Shown: positions 45,182 through 55,824 of the stretch, in pieces
How the letters are laid out: each line of letters begins with the position of its first letter
How positions within the stretch are numbered: position 1 is the first letter of the stretch
Assembly (NCBI RefSeq): GCF_003002025.1
Contig: NZ_PVZB01000015.1
Coordinates: 124,001 to 188,000 of the forward strand
Reading direction: 5' to 3'
Length of the DNA stretch: 64,000 nucleotides
From: Paraburkholderia sp. BL25I1N1
Lineage (GTDB): Bacteria; Pseudomonadota; Gammaproteobacteria; Burkholderiales; Burkholderiaceae
The notes under the pieces: model-generated
Databases searched by the model: none
Seen by the model: the letters and a program-made list of their open reading frames with translations, nothing else
Told to the model about the DNA's origin: nothing
Program-made: the position numbers and the translations under genes

Positions 45182-45807
45182 TATGCGTTTTCCAGCACGA
45201 TGCCTTCGATGATGTTCGCTACATCCTCACACTTGTCCGTGATCGTTTCGAGCAATTCGTAAATCGCTTTGAGCTTGATCAGGGTCTTGACGTTGTCTTC
45301 TTCGCGGAACAGCTTCGACATGGCCGAGCGCAGCACGCGGTCGGCTTCCGATTCCAGACGGTCGATATCCTCGCAGGCCTTCAGGATCTGGCTCGCCTGC
45401 TTCATGTCGGACAACAGGCTCACCGCGAACTGCACGCGCTCGGAGGTGGCCGTGCAGATGTGCGCCAACTGGCTCGCCTCGGAGGTCACGGCTTGAACGT
45501 CGTACAGCGAAATGGCGGTGGCGACGTCTTCCATCAGGTCGAGGATGTCGTCCATCGTGGTGATCAGCTTGTGGATCTCGTCACGGTCGAGCGGCGTGAT
45601 GAACGTCTTGTGCAGCAGGTCGATGGTTTCGTGCGTGAGCTTGTCAGCGGCCTTCTCGGCTTTCTGCACGTTTTGCTTATGAGTCTCGGCGTCCTGCAGG
45701 TTGTCGATCAGCAGCTCGAGTTCGCGGCTTGCAGAGACGATGCACGTTGCGTGCGCATTGAAAATTTCAAAGAACTTGCCCTCGGTGGGCATGAATCGAC
45801 CGAACAT
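45181..45807 (-). CDS. DUF47 (PhoU-like) phosphate transport accessory protein
   Basis: The 208-residue all-helical protein belongs to the DUF47/TIGR00153 family, related to PhoU and usually found beside Pit transporters. It begins MFGRFMPTEGKFFEIFNAHA and has the ADKLTHETIDLLHKTFITPL with DRDEIHKL segment, which includes the acidic metal-binding face of PhoU proteins. It probably tunes Pit activity. It overlaps pit by one base on the same strand and is transcribed first. Confidence 0.93.
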   Translation of the reverse strand: MFGRFMPTEGKFFEIFNAHATCIVSASRELELLIDNLQDAETHKQNVQKAEKAADKLTHETIDLLHKTFITPLDRDEIHKLITTMDDILDLMEDVATAISLYDVQAVTSEASQLAHICTATSERVQFAVSLLSDMKQASQILKACEDIDRLESEADRVLRSAMSKLFREEDNVKTLIKLKAIYELLETITDKCEDVANIIEGIVLENA

Positions 45808-45945
45808 TGGGATCCCGAAAATTGGTCACATTATGGCTGACATAAAACCGCCACATTGTACCGTTGCGAGACCCCGGCCGCACTTGTGAAAGCGCCGTTA
45901 CAACGACGCTCCAGTTATAGCTTCACTTCTGCGCGAATTGCGTTT

Positions 45946-47331
45946 CTAGTCGCTGTAGAAATTTTGCGCGCCCGCAAAATTGTCGAACTTCGTGAATTGA
46001 CCATGGAACGTGAGCCGAACAGGGCCGATCGGACCATTCCGCTGTTTGCCGATGATAATTTCGGCCGTGCCCTTGTCCGGGCTGTCCGGGTTATACACTT
46101 CGTCGCGGTAAATGAACAGGATCACGTCGGCATCCTGTTCGATAGCGCCGGATTCGCGCAAGTCGGACATGATTGGTCGCTTGTTCGGGCGCTGTTCAAG
46201 GCCGCGGTTGAGCTGCGACAAGGCGATCACCGGTACGTCGAGCTCCTTGGCGAGACTCTTCAGCGAACGCGAGATTTCCGAGATTTCGGTCGCGCGGTTT
46301 TCACCTGACGACGACCCGCTCATGAGCTGCAAATAGTCGATGATGATCAGCCCCAGCTTGCCGCACTGGCGCGACAATCGCCGCGCGCGCGAGCGCAATT
46401 CCATCGGGTTCAGACCGCCGGTTTCGTCGATGAAAATCTGCGCTTCGCTCATTTTCTGCACGGCGTGCGTGAGCTTCGGCCAATCCTCGTCGGTGAGGCG
46501 CCCGGTTCGCATACGGTGCTGATCCAGCCGTCCAACCGAGCCGAGCATACGCATGGTGAGCTGCGAACCCGGCATTTCCATCGAGAACACCGCGACCGGC
46601 AAGCCGTACTCGACCGCCACATATTCGCCGATGTTCATCGAAAATGCCGTTTTACCCATCGACGGACGACCCGCGACGATGATCAGTTCGCCGCCGTGCA
46701 TGCCCGAAGTCATGCGGTCCAGATCGACGAAGCCGGTCGGCGTGCCGGTCACGTCGCTCGGATTGGCGGTGTGATAAAGCGTGTCGATCCGCTCGACAAC
46801 TTGCGTGAGCAGCGGTCCAATTTCGAGGAAACCCTGCGTGCCGCGCGCGCCGTCCTCGGCGATCGAAAAAACCTTCGATTCGGCCTCATCCAGCAACTGC
46901 CGGACTTCCTTGCCCTGCGGATTGAAGGCGTCGGCCGAGATTTCGTCGGCGACCGAGACTAGCCGGCGCAGCACCGCGCGATCGCGCACGATTTCCGCGT
47001 AGCGGCGGATGTTGGCCGCGCTCGGCGTGTTCTGCGCGAGCGCATTCAGATAGGCCAGACCGCCGACTTCCTCCGCCTTGCCCGAGGTGCCGAGCGCCTC
47101 GTAGACGGTGATCACGTCGGCCGGGCGCGTGGCCGCGATCAACTTGCCGATGTGCTCGAAGATGATGCGGTGGTCGTAGCGGTAAAAATCGCTCTGCGAC
47201 AGGAAATCGGCGATGCGGTCCCACGCGGCATTGTCGAGCAGCAGGCCGCCCAGCACCGATTGCTCGGCCTCGATCGAATGCGGCGGGACTTTCAGCGACT
47301 CGAGTTGGGGATCTTTGGACGGTGCGTTCAT
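45946..47331 (-). CDS. dnaB: Replicative DNA helicase DnaB
   Basis: DnaB is the hexameric helicase that unwinds the replication fork. The 461-residue product has the N-terminal helical domain (PPHSIEAEQSVLGGLLLDN), Walker A GRPSMGKTAF, Walker B LGLIIIDYLQLM, and the ALSQLNRGLEQRPNKRP and SGAIEQDADVILFIYRDE motifs. No intein interrupts it. It lies downstream of rplI on the same strand, separated by a strong terminator, so it likely has its own promoter or depends on read-through. Confidence 0.97.
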   Translation of the reverse strand: MNAPSKDPQLESLKVPPHSIEAEQSVLGGLLLDNAAWDRIADFLSQSDFYRYDHRIIFEHIGKLIAATRPADVITVYEALGTSGKAEEVGGLAYLNALAQNTPSAANIRRYAEIVRDRAVLRRLVSVADEISADAFNPQGKEVRQLLDEAESKVFSIAEDGARGTQGFLEIGPLLTQVVERIDTLYHTANPSDVTGTPTGFVDLDRMTSGMHGGELIIVAGRPSMGKTAFSMNIGEYVAVEYGLPVAVFSMEMPGSQLTMRMLGSVGRLDQHRMRTGRLTDEDWPKLTHAVQKMSEAQIFIDETGGLNPMELRSRARRLSRQCGKLGLIIIDYLQLMSGSSSGENRATEISEISRSLKSLAKELDVPVIALSQLNRGLEQRPNKRPIMSDLRESGAIEQDADVILFIYRDEVYNPDSPDKGTAEIIIGKQRNGPIGPVRLTFHGQFTKFDNFAGAQNFYSD

Positions 47332-47393
47332 GGAGAGGAATTATCAGGTAATCGAGCGGCCGCGGCGAGCGGGAAAAACAAAAAAACAGGCAC

Positions 47394-47427
47394 AAAAAAG
47401 GCAGGGGCCGGTTACCCGGCCCCTGCC
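47394..47427 (-). terminator. Intrinsic terminator between rplI and dnaB
   Basis: On the minus strand a perfect 12-bp stem (GGCAGGGGCCGG and CCGGCCCCTGCC) with a GTAA loop is followed by a run of six T. Confidence 0.93.
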
Positions 47428-47464
47428 CTTCGCCAGCAACGTCCTGGCAAATACTACCTGATGC

Positions 47465-47917
47465 TTAGACGTGTTCGCCGATCACAGCCACCGTCACATC
47501 GACCAAGACGTCGGTGTGCAGCGAGATCTGAACTGCGTGCTCGCCAACCAGCTTCAGCGGGCCTTCCGGCAGACGCACTTGCGCCTTTTCCACTGCGAAG
47601 CCTTGCTTGACCAGGGCTTCAGCGATGTCCGCGTTCGTCACCGAACCGAACAGACGGCCGTCAACGCCAGCCTTCTGATTGATCTGAACCGTCGAGCCAC
47701 CCAGCTTTTCGCCTTGAGCGGTAGCAGCAGCCAGCTTTTCAGCGGCGACTTTTTCCAGTTCTGCGCGACGCACTTCGAATTCAGCCAAAGCTTCTTTCGT
47801 TGCACGGCGAGCTTGCTTGTTCGGGATCAGGAAGTTACGTGCGTAACCGTCCTTGACCTTCACGATATCGCCCAGGTTGCCCAGATTGACGACTTTTTCC
47901 AGAAGAATAATTTGCAT
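47465..47917 (-). CDS. rplI: 50S ribosomal protein L9
   Basis: The 150-residue protein begins MQIILLEKVVNLGNLGDIVK with the L9 signature GYARNFLIPNKQARRAT, then the long central helix rich in Ala/Glu/Lys, and the C-terminal domain. L9 binds 23S rRNA and helps keep reading frame. GGAG lies before the ATG at 47915-47917. It is the last ribosomal gene of rpsF-priB-rpsR-rplI, 27 bp after rpsR. Confidence 0.97.
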   Translation of the reverse strand: MQIILLEKVVNLGNLGDIVKVKDGYARNFLIPNKQARRATKEALAEFEVRRAELEKVAAEKLAAATAQGEKLGGSTVQINQKAGVDGRLFGSVTNADIAEALVKQGFAVEKAQVRLPEGPLKLVGEHAVQISLHTDVLVDVTVAVIGEHV

Positions 47918-47944
47918 TCGGAGACTCCTTATCGCGTCGTCGGG

Positions 47945-48220
47945 TTAGGCCTTGTGCTGGTCGGTGTACGGCACCAGCGCGAGGAAACGTGCGCGCTTGA
48001 TTGCCGTATCCAGCTGGCGTTGATAGTGCGACTTCGTACCCGTGAGACGCGCCGGCGTGATCTTGCCGTTTTCGCCGATGAAGTCCTTCAGCGTTTCGAG
48101 GTCCTTGTAGTCGATATGATCGACGCCAGCGGCCGTGAAACGGCAGAACTTCTTGCGCTTGAAGAGCGGATTTTGTTGCTGACGACGCTTGTCGAATTTC
48201 TTACCAGTCGGGCGGGGCAT
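47945..48220 (-). CDS. rpsR: 30S ribosomal protein S18
   Basis: The 91-residue protein has the S18 core KKFCRFTAAGVDHIDYKDLE and ITPARLTGTKSHYQRQLDTA and the normal basic N-terminus. S18 forms a complex with S6 on the small subunit platform. It starts 2 bp after the priB stop, so the two are translationally coupled. Confidence 0.97.
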   Translation of the reverse strand: MPRPTGKKFDKRRQQQNPLFKRKKFCRFTAAGVDHIDYKDLETLKDFIGENGKITPARLTGTKSHYQRQLDTAIKRARFLALVPYTDQHKA

Positions 48221-48222
48221 GT

Positions 48223-48522
48223 TCAGTCCTTTCCAATGTCCTGCAATGCTGTGATGTGAAATACCAGAGTTCTTGCGTTGCGGTGCTTTTTTGCCAGAAA
48301 GCCTGTGAAGAGCGTTTCCACGCCCATCTGACAGCTTTCCAGCTTACCGCTCGCCTCGCCTGCGGCTACTGCCTGCATGGTCAGTTCGACTTGCCGGGTA
48401 ATGCCGGCTTCGACGACTTCCGTGCGGTGGTGCAACGTGCAGCCTGCAATCGGAACGCCGGCGGGGGTATATCGCACCGGTTCGCGTTCAACGACGCTGG
48501 CCGTCAGTTGCAGCCGATTCAT
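48223..48522 (-). CDS. priB: Primosomal replication protein PriB
   Basis: PriB is a single-strand-binding OB-fold protein that helps PriA restart stalled forks. The 99-residue product begins MNRLQLTASVVEREPVRYTP and has GVPIAGCTLHHRTEVVEAG and VFHITALQDI. Its place between rpsF and rpsR, where betaproteobacteria carry priB, confirms it. It ends 2 bp before rpsR. Confidence 0.96.
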   Translation of the reverse strand: MNRLQLTASVVEREPVRYTPAGVPIAGCTLHHRTEVVEAGITRQVELTMQAVAAGEASGKLESCQMGVETLFTGFLAKKHRNARTLVFHITALQDIGKD

Positions 48523-48573
48523 GTAGCCTTCGACGAGAACGACGCTTTGATCTGGTAGCTTAAATAGTGTGTC

Positions 48574-48948
48574 TTAAGCCTGCGCTTCGGACGGTTGCGT
48601 AGCAGCCGACTTCTTGGCTTCTTCGCGCTGCACTTCCTTCATCATCGGCGACGGGCCGGTTTCGGCCTTCTTCATCTTGACGATCAGGTGACGCAGAACA
48701 GCGTCGTTGAACTTGAATGCGTGTTCCAGCTCGTCGAGCGTGGTTTGGTCGCATTCGATATTCATGCAGACGTAGTGAGCCTTCGCGAGTTTCTCGATCA
48801 TGTAGGCCAGTTGGCGACGGCCCCAGTCTTCGATACGGTGGATCTGGCCACCGTGCGAGGTGATCGTGGACTTGTAACGCTCGATCATGGCGGGCACTTG
48901 CTCGCTCTGATCCGGGTGCACGATAAATACGATTTCGTAATGACGCAT
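48574..48948 (-). CDS. rpsF: 30S ribosomal protein S6
   Basis: The 124-residue protein begins MRHYEIVFIVHPDQSEQVPA and has the IHRIEDWGRRQLAYMIEK core and an acidic, Ala-rich C-terminal tail. S6 pairs with S18. The ATG at 48946-48948 has AAGGAG 6 nt upstream, which decides it over a frame open 20 codons further. It heads the rpsF-priB-rpsR-rplI operon. Confidence 0.97.
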   Translation of the reverse strand: MRHYEIVFIVHPDQSEQVPAMIERYKSTITSHGGQIHRIEDWGRRQLAYMIEKLAKAHYVCMNIECDQTTLDELEHAFKFNDAVLRHLIVKMKKAETGPSPMMKEVQREEAKKSAATQPSEAQA

Positions 48949-49236
48949 ATTCACTCCTTGTGCTGACTTATGGATTAAAGCCACCCGGGCGTCGAACCGG
49001 TGTGGCAAGTGAGAAGCCCAAGAGTGTAACCCGATTGGGGCCGGGTTGCAAGATATCCCGTTATTGCGAGGCGCGAATCGGGTGTGTTTTCAAAGGTTTA
49101 GGCGCCGGCGCCGCGACGTGGAGACAGTTTCTTGCGCCTGGCGGCCTGAAACGCGCGACGGAACGTGTGGAGCGGCCGCACCCGCAAGCCCCGGCAGCCT
49201 GCGGCCCACCAGGGCCGCCCAGCGCGCCGGTGCAGT

Positions 49237-50178
49237 CTACGAGCCAGTTTCCGTGCGCTCGCTGCCGCTTTGCAGACGCGCCTTCAGTGCCACTTCGAGT
49301 CCCTTCAGCGCGTCCGGCGCGGCGTCCGAGATCGCCCACCAGGTCATGCCTTCCGCGTTCCAGTGCGCAATCGAGTAGCCTTCGCGGCCGAGCGTCGCCG
49401 GCGCCGTGCCGCTGGAGGCGGTCTGCGGAAAGACGTACACGTCGATCACATGCTTCTGGTAGCGGTACACCAGCACGGCCACCCGCTGATGCGCGAGGTA
49501 ATCGAGGCGGCCGCCCTCCAGCGCGAAGCCGTTCGCCGCGAGATCCTCGACCGGAGGCGAATAGTCGAGCCGGCCGTTGAACCACGGCTTGACCGTATGC
49601 CGATCCGTCGAAATCACGTCGATATCCCGTCCCGAGACCTGCGCGCGCACGTGACTTTCTATCAGCTCGTCGGTAAATGGTCCGAAGTCCGCCGGCCGAC
49701 GCAGGTTCAGCGCCACGCCAGCCGCCGCCGCGCACAGCGCGAGCACCAGCACCGTCAGCCAGCCGCGCCCGAACACGCCGCCTGAGCCCACCGCGCCGCC
49801 GCCGACGCCGCCCGTGCCAGCGCCCGTCGGCCAGCCCAAGCCACCCTGCGGCGCACGCATACCAGCCAGCAAACGCTCGAGCCAGCCGCGCCGCGCCTGC
49901 TCGCGCGGCGGCGCCTTGACGTTGGCAACCGGCGCCTCGGCCGCCGCAACCGGCTCGTCGACGGACGGCAATCCGGCGACGATCCGCTCGCGCAGCGACT
50001 GCGGCGCACGATGGTAAGGCAGCGCGCGCACCGCGCCACTCAAGGCTCGCAGGTTCTCGCTTTCGCGCCGGCAGGCGTCGCAGCTCTCGATGTGCTGCTG
50101 GACGCGCCGCGCATCAGGCGCGGGCAATTCGTGATCGGCGTTCGCGTCGAGGAGCGGCCGCGCTTCGTTACAGTCCAT
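49237..50178 (-). CDS. Zinc-binding anti-sigma factor (membrane)
   Basis: The 313-residue protein begins with a ZAS domain carrying HIESCDAC, the H-x3-C-x2-C zinc motif of anti-sigma factors that hold an ECF sigma factor. A Gly-rich stretch leads to one membrane helix (about 140-160, GWLTVLVLALCAAAAGVALN), followed by a periplasmic domain with LDYLAHQRVAVLVYRYQKHV. The ATG at 50176-50178 has AGGAGA upstream; the frame is open 19 codons before. The gene overlaps the sigma factor gene by 11 bp. The inducing signal is unknown. Confidence 0.9.
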   Translation of the reverse strand: MDCNEARPLLDANADHELPAPDARRVQQHIESCDACRRESENLRALSGAVRALPYHRAPQSLRERIVAGLPSVDEPVAAAEAPVANVKAPPREQARRGWLERLLAGMRAPQGGLGWPTGAGTGGVGGGAVGSGGVFGRGWLTVLVLALCAAAAGVALNLRRPADFGPFTDELIESHVRAQVSGRDIDVISTDRHTVKPWFNGRLDYSPPVEDLAANGFALEGGRLDYLAHQRVAVLVYRYQKHVIDVYVFPQTASSGTAPATLGREGYSIAHWNAEGMTWWAISDAAPDALKGLEVALKARLQSGSERTETGS

Positions 50179-50917
50179 CTGGCGTCTCCTGAGCGTTGCC
50201 GGCGGCACCGCCGGGTGTGTTGAGCGGCCGGCCATTGGCGGACGCCCGCAATGGGGTCACGCTCGCCGTAGCCGATCTGCCTGGGCCGGCCGCCGCGCAC
50301 GCGGACGACCGGTGCGACGCGCTTCCGCCCCCCTGTTTCTCCATGAGCAACGCGGCAAGCTTGCGACGCCCCCGCGCGAGCCGGGACATCACCGTGCCGA
50401 TCGGCACGTCGGCCACCGCGGCGATCTCCTTGTAACCCATTTCCTCCAGCTCCCGCAGCATCAGCACTTCCCGATATTCGACAGGCAACTGCGCAAGCGC
50501 CTCGTGCACGCGCTTCGTGTCCTCGTCGCGGATCAGGAGCGCCTGCGGATCGGCGCCGCCGACGCTCCAGCCCTCGAACGAGGCGTCGTCCATGGTGTCG
50601 TCGAACTCCACCGTCTCATGCGACGACGAACGTCGTCGCCATTCCGTGTACCAGGTGCGTCGCACGATCGCCAGCAGCCAGGGCCGCGCCGAGTCGCCGC
50701 GAAACGTGTCGAAGAAGCGGAATGCGCGCATGAACGCTTCCTGCACGACGTCGTCGGCATCGCTCGCGTTACCGCACAACCAGCGCGCAAGGTTGTACGC
50801 GGCATCGAGGTGCGGCAGCGCCATCTGCTGAAAGCGCCGGCTCCTCGCTGCTTCGGACTCGCCGTGCGCGCGGACAGGTTCTGAATCGGTCTGGACCACC
50901 TCGGCCCTCCAGGGCAT
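50168..50917 (-). CDS. ECF-family RNA polymerase sigma factor
   Basis: The 249-residue sigma factor has region 2 (LPHLDAAYNLARWLCGNASD, then DVVQEAFMRAFRFF and WLLAIVRRTWYTEWRRR) and region 4 (LPVEYREVLMLRELEEMGYK, then IAAVADVPIGTVMSRLARGR). The last 45 residues are a variable tail. I chose the ATG at 50915-50917 because a self-type ECF promoter lies at 50960-50989, downstream of the other possible ATG at 51008-51010. The overlapping next gene is its zinc anti-sigma factor. No target gene besides itself is evident here. Confidence 0.88.
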   Translation of the reverse strand: MPWRAEVVQTDSEPVRAHGESEAARSRRFQQMALPHLDAAYNLARWLCGNASDADDVVQEAFMRAFRFFDTFRGDSARPWLLAIVRRTWYTEWRRRSSSHETVEFDDTMDDASFEGWSVGGADPQALLIRDEDTKRVHEALAQLPVEYREVLMLRELEEMGYKEIAAVADVPIGTVMSRLARGRRKLAALLMEKQGGGSASHRSSACAAAGPGRSATASVTPLRASANGRPLNTPGGAAGNAQETPDGL

Positions 50918-50959
50918 TGCGGCTATGCGATGTAGCTCGTCGGGACACTCTCTGCAACG

Positions 50960-50989
50960 GATAACCGGCCATTTGCCGAGTTTATTCCC
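50960..50989 (-). promoter_or_regulatory. Candidate autoregulated ECF promoter
   Basis: On the minus strand GGGAATAAA (50981-50989) and GTTATC (50960-50965) are 15 bp apart. The -35 resembles the GGAATAAA motifs of ECF/zf-HC2 systems. The start would fall about 35 nt before the sigma gene. Confidence 0.6.
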
Positions 50990-51052
50990 GACGCCGCCCG
51001 GAATCCGCAAAAAATCCGGCCGAACCGCCGGCGCGCCCGGATGCGGCAGCGG

Positions 51053-51967
51053 CTAGTAAGCCGGGCGGTTCCAGTAATCCTCGCTGGCGTAGACCTCTTT
51101 CAGATAATCGATGAAGTACCGCACCTTCGCCGGCACGTACCGCTGCTGCGGGTAGACGGCGAGAATGTCGTAGTCGGGCAGCGCGAACTCGTCGAGCACG
51201 GTTTCCAGCTCGCCGCGCGCCAGCTGCTGCTGGATCTCCCACGTGGAGCGCCAGCCGAGCCCGAGACCTTCCGACACCCAGCGGTGCAGCAATTCACCGT
51301 CGTTGCAGTCGAGCGTGCCGCCCACCCGCACCGTCGCCAGCTTGCCGTTGCGGCGGAAATACCAGCCGCGGTTTTGTCCGCCTTGCAGATTGAACGCGAG
51401 ACAGTTGTGCTGCGGCAGATCTTCGAGCGTTTTCGGTCTGCCGTGCTGGCGAAAATACTCCGGCGTGCCGCACACCACGCGCCGGTTCGACGCCAGTTTG
51501 ACCGCGACGAAGTTCGGATCGACCGCGCCGCCGATCCGGATCGACAGGTCGTAACCCTCGCGTACCAGATCCACTACCCGGTCAGTCAGATTGAACGACA
51601 CCTGTAATTCCGGCTTGTCGGCGAGAAACACCGGCGCGAGCGGCGCGACGTGCTTGCGCCCGAACGCCGCCGGCGCCGACACGATCAGATGGCCGTTCAC
51701 GGCGCGCCGCCCGGCGCTGAGCTCGTTTTCCGCCTGATCCCATTCGGTGAGCAGACCCCGGCAGCGCTCGAGAAACGCGGCGCCGTCTTCGCTGACGACC
51801 AGCCGCCGCGTCGAGCGGTACATGAGTTTGACGCCGAGGCGCTTTTCCAGCGCGTCGATGCGGCGACCCAGAATCACCGGCGACACGCCCTCCTCCAGCG
51901 CGGCCGCCGCCAGGCTGCCGGCATCCGCGACACGCACGAAGGTTTCGATCTGTTTGAAGCGATCCAT
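51053..51967 (-). CDS. LysR-family transcriptional regulator
   Basis: The 304-residue protein has the LysR winged helix (MDRFKQIETFVRVADAGSLA, ALEEGVSPVILGRRIDALEK) and a substrate-binding-like effector domain with GYDLSIRIGGAVDPNFVAVK, as in the group near DsdC/AaeR-like regulators. It is divergent from gcl, with 163 bp between the two starts and a short inverted repeat there, so it likely controls the gcl-hyi-glxR genes. The effector is unknown, glyoxylate being the obvious guess. Confidence 0.88.
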   Translation of the reverse strand: MDRFKQIETFVRVADAGSLAAAALEEGVSPVILGRRIDALEKRLGVKLMYRSTRRLVVSEDGAAFLERCRGLLTEWDQAENELSAGRRAVNGHLIVSAPAAFGRKHVAPLAPVFLADKPELQVSFNLTDRVVDLVREGYDLSIRIGGAVDPNFVAVKLASNRRVVCGTPEYFRQHGRPKTLEDLPQHNCLAFNLQGGQNRGWYFRRNGKLATVRVGGTLDCNDGELLHRWVSEGLGLGWRSTWEIQQQLARGELETVLDEFALPDYDILAVYPQQRYVPAKVRYFIDYLKEVYASEDYWNRPAY

Positions 51968-52075
51968 TTTTGTCTCCCTGCTGCCAGTCCCGATGCCAGT
52001 GCGCGGGTCATTCCATACTTTTTGTTTCGAAATAAGCGACCCGGACTGATCTTATCAAACCTTTCCGTCAGGCCT

Positions 52076-52094
52076 AAAGTGCACTCAACACTTT
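52076..52094. promoter_or_regulatory. Candidate LysR operator upstream of gcl
   Basis: AAAGTG and CACTTT pair across 7 bp, about 37 bp before the gcl start. The size and T-to-A edges fit LysR sites, though an overlap with the gcl promoter is possible. AGGAGA lies just before the gcl start. Confidence 0.45.
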
Positions 52095-52130
52095 TAATTC
52101 GCCCATTCCCAAGACATTCAGGAGACATTC

Positions 52131-53906
<1,776 letters not shown>

Positions 53907-54011
53907 GTGGCCTGACGCAGCGAAACGATGAGCATCACGTGAGCGCGGTTCAGCAACACCGAACCGCCTCACGAAGTTATTCCACTGACCGACCAGAGAG
54001 ACAGACGCACC

Positions 54012-54821
54012 ATGCCGAAATTTGCAGCGAATCTCACCATGCTGTTCAACGAAGTCCCGTTCCTCGACCGCTTTGCGGCCGCTGCGGACGCGGGCTTTCA
54101 CGCCGTCGAATTTCTGTTTCCGTATCCGTTTCAGATCGCTGAATTGAGCGAGCGTCTGCAGCAGAACCGCCTGAAGCTGGTGCTGCACAACCTGCCCGCG
54201 GGCAACTGGGAAGCCGGCGAACGTGGCATCGCTTGCCTGCCGCATCGCGTGAGCGAATTCCGGGAAGGCGTCGGCCGCGCGATCGAATACGCGAAAGCAC
54301 TGAAGGTGCCGCAACTGAACTGCCTCGTCGGCATTCCGACGGCCGGCGTGGATGCGGACAAGGCGCGCTCGACCATCGTCGACAACCTGCGCTTCGCCGC
54401 GGGCGAACTGAAGAAGGCCGGCATCAAGCTGCTGGTCGAGCCGTGCAATTCTTATGACATTCCTGGCTTCGCACTGAACCGTTCGGCCGAAGGTCTCGAC
54501 GTGATCCGCGCAGTCGGTTCGGACAATCTGTTCCTGCAGTACGACATCTATCACATGCAACGGATGGAAGGTGAACTCGCGGCGACCATCAAAAAGAACC
54601 TGCCGCAAATCGCGCACATCCAGCTCGCCGACAACCCGGGCCGCAACGAACCGGGCACCGGCGAAATCAACTACCCGTTCCTGTTCGATCTGCTCGACTC
54701 GCTCGGCTATGACGGCTACGTCGGCTGCGAATACAAACCGCGCACGACGACCACCGCCGGCCTCGGCTGGGTGCAGAGCGTGGCCGGGCAAACCCGCGGC
54801 GCGGCGCACGCCGCCGCCTGA
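54012..54821 (+). CDS. hyi: Hydroxypyruvate isomerase
   Basis: Hyi interconverts hydroxypyruvate and tartronate semialdehyde. The 269-residue TIM-barrel protein begins MPKFAANLTMLFNEVPFLDR and has AAADAGFHAVEFLFPYPFQ, LLVEPCNSYDIPGFAL and GYDGYVGCEYKP, with the metal-binding glutamates of the xylose isomerase-like fold. It lies between gcl and glxR on the same strand, as in E. coli, with 94 bp before glxR. Confidence 0.95.
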   Translation: MPKFAANLTMLFNEVPFLDRFAAAADAGFHAVEFLFPYPFQIAELSERLQQNRLKLVLHNLPAGNWEAGERGIACLPHRVSEFREGVGRAIEYAKALKVPQLNCLVGIPTAGVDADKARSTIVDNLRFAAGELKKAGIKLLVEPCNSYDIPGFALNRSAEGLDVIRAVGSDNLFLQYDIYHMQRMEGELAATIKKNLPQIAHIQLADNPGRNEPGTGEINYPFLFDLLDSLGYDGYVGCEYKPRTTTTAGLGWVQSVAGQTRGAAHAAA

Positions 54822-54915
54822 GCGTCGCATCGCCTGGTTGCCGGGCGGGATCAGGCGCTCGACGCCCGAAGGAAGTCCCACGAGGGACCCCAAACAACAC
54901 TGGAGATTTAGACAC

Positions 54916-55824
54916 ATGGCAAAGATCGGTTTTATCGGCCTCGGCATCATGGGCGCGCACATGGCGCGCAACCTCATCAAGGGCGGTCACTCGCTGTTCG
55001 TGAATGGCGCGTACCCGGTGCCGGAAGATCTGAGCAAAACGACGAGCGTCGTCGCCAATTCGACCGCTGTCGCGCAGGCGGCCGATATCGTGATCATCAT
55101 GGTGCCGGACACGCCTGATGTCGCCAACGTGCTGTTCGCCGACGACGGCGTCGCCGCCGGCCTTTCGCAAGGCAAGCTCGTGATCGACATGAGCTCGATC
55201 TCGCCGCTCGACACGCAAGCGTTCGCGAAGAAGATCAATGCGCTCGGCGTCGACTACCTGGATGCGCCGGTTTCAGGAGGCGAAGTCGGCGCGCGCGAAG
55301 CGTCGCTGACGATCATGGTGGGCGGCCCGGAAAAGGCCTTCGCCACGGCCAGGCCGCTGTTCGAACTGATGGGCAAGAACATCTCGCTGATCGGCGACAA
55401 CGGCGCGGGCCAGACCTGCAAGGTCGCGAACCAGATCATCGTCGCGCTGAATATCGAAGCCGTGGCCGAAGCGCTGCTGTTCGCCTCGCGCTCGGGCGCC
55501 GATCCGGAACGTGTGCGCAAGGCTTTGATGGGCGGCTTCGCGTCATCGCGGATTCTCGAAGTGCACGGCGAGCGCATGACCAAGCGCAAGTTCGATCCGG
55601 GCTTCCGCATCGAATTGCACCAGAAGGATCTGAACCTCGCACTCGACGGCGCGCGCAAGCTCGGCATCGCCCTGCCGCATACGGCAAGCGCGCAGCAACT
55701 GTTCAGCGTGTGCGCGGCGAATGGCGGCAAGGCATGGGACCACTCGGCAATGGTGCGCGCACTCGAAATCATGGCGAATTTCGAAGTCGCGCAAGCGCCG
55801 GGCAGCGAAGCCAAGGCGGCTTGA
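54916..55824 (+). CDS. glxR: 2-hydroxy-3-oxopropionate (tartronate semialdehyde) reductase
   Basis: This NAD(P)-dependent reductase turns tartronate semialdehyde into glycerate. The 302-residue protein of the beta-hydroxyacid dehydrogenase family has the nucleotide fold KIGFIGLGIMGAHMARNL, the substrate segment DAPVSGGEVGAREASLTIMV, and the catalytic lysine K169 in GAGQTCKVANQ. The ATG at 54916 gives the family N-terminus. It completes the glyoxylate to glycerate route begun by gcl; no glycerate kinase gene is in the window. Confidence 0.95.
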   Translation: MAKIGFIGLGIMGAHMARNLIKGGHSLFVNGAYPVPEDLSKTTSVVANSTAVAQAADIVIIMVPDTPDVANVLFADDGVAAGLSQGKLVIDMSSISPLDTQAFAKKINALGVDYLDAPVSGGEVGAREASLTIMVGGPEKAFATARPLFELMGKNISLIGDNGAGQTCKVANQIIVALNIEAVAEALLFASRSGADPERVRKALMGGFASSRILEVHGERMTKRKFDPGFRIELHQKDLNLALDGARKLGIALPHTASAQQLFSVCAANGGKAWDHSAMVRALEIMANFEVAQAPGSEAKAA

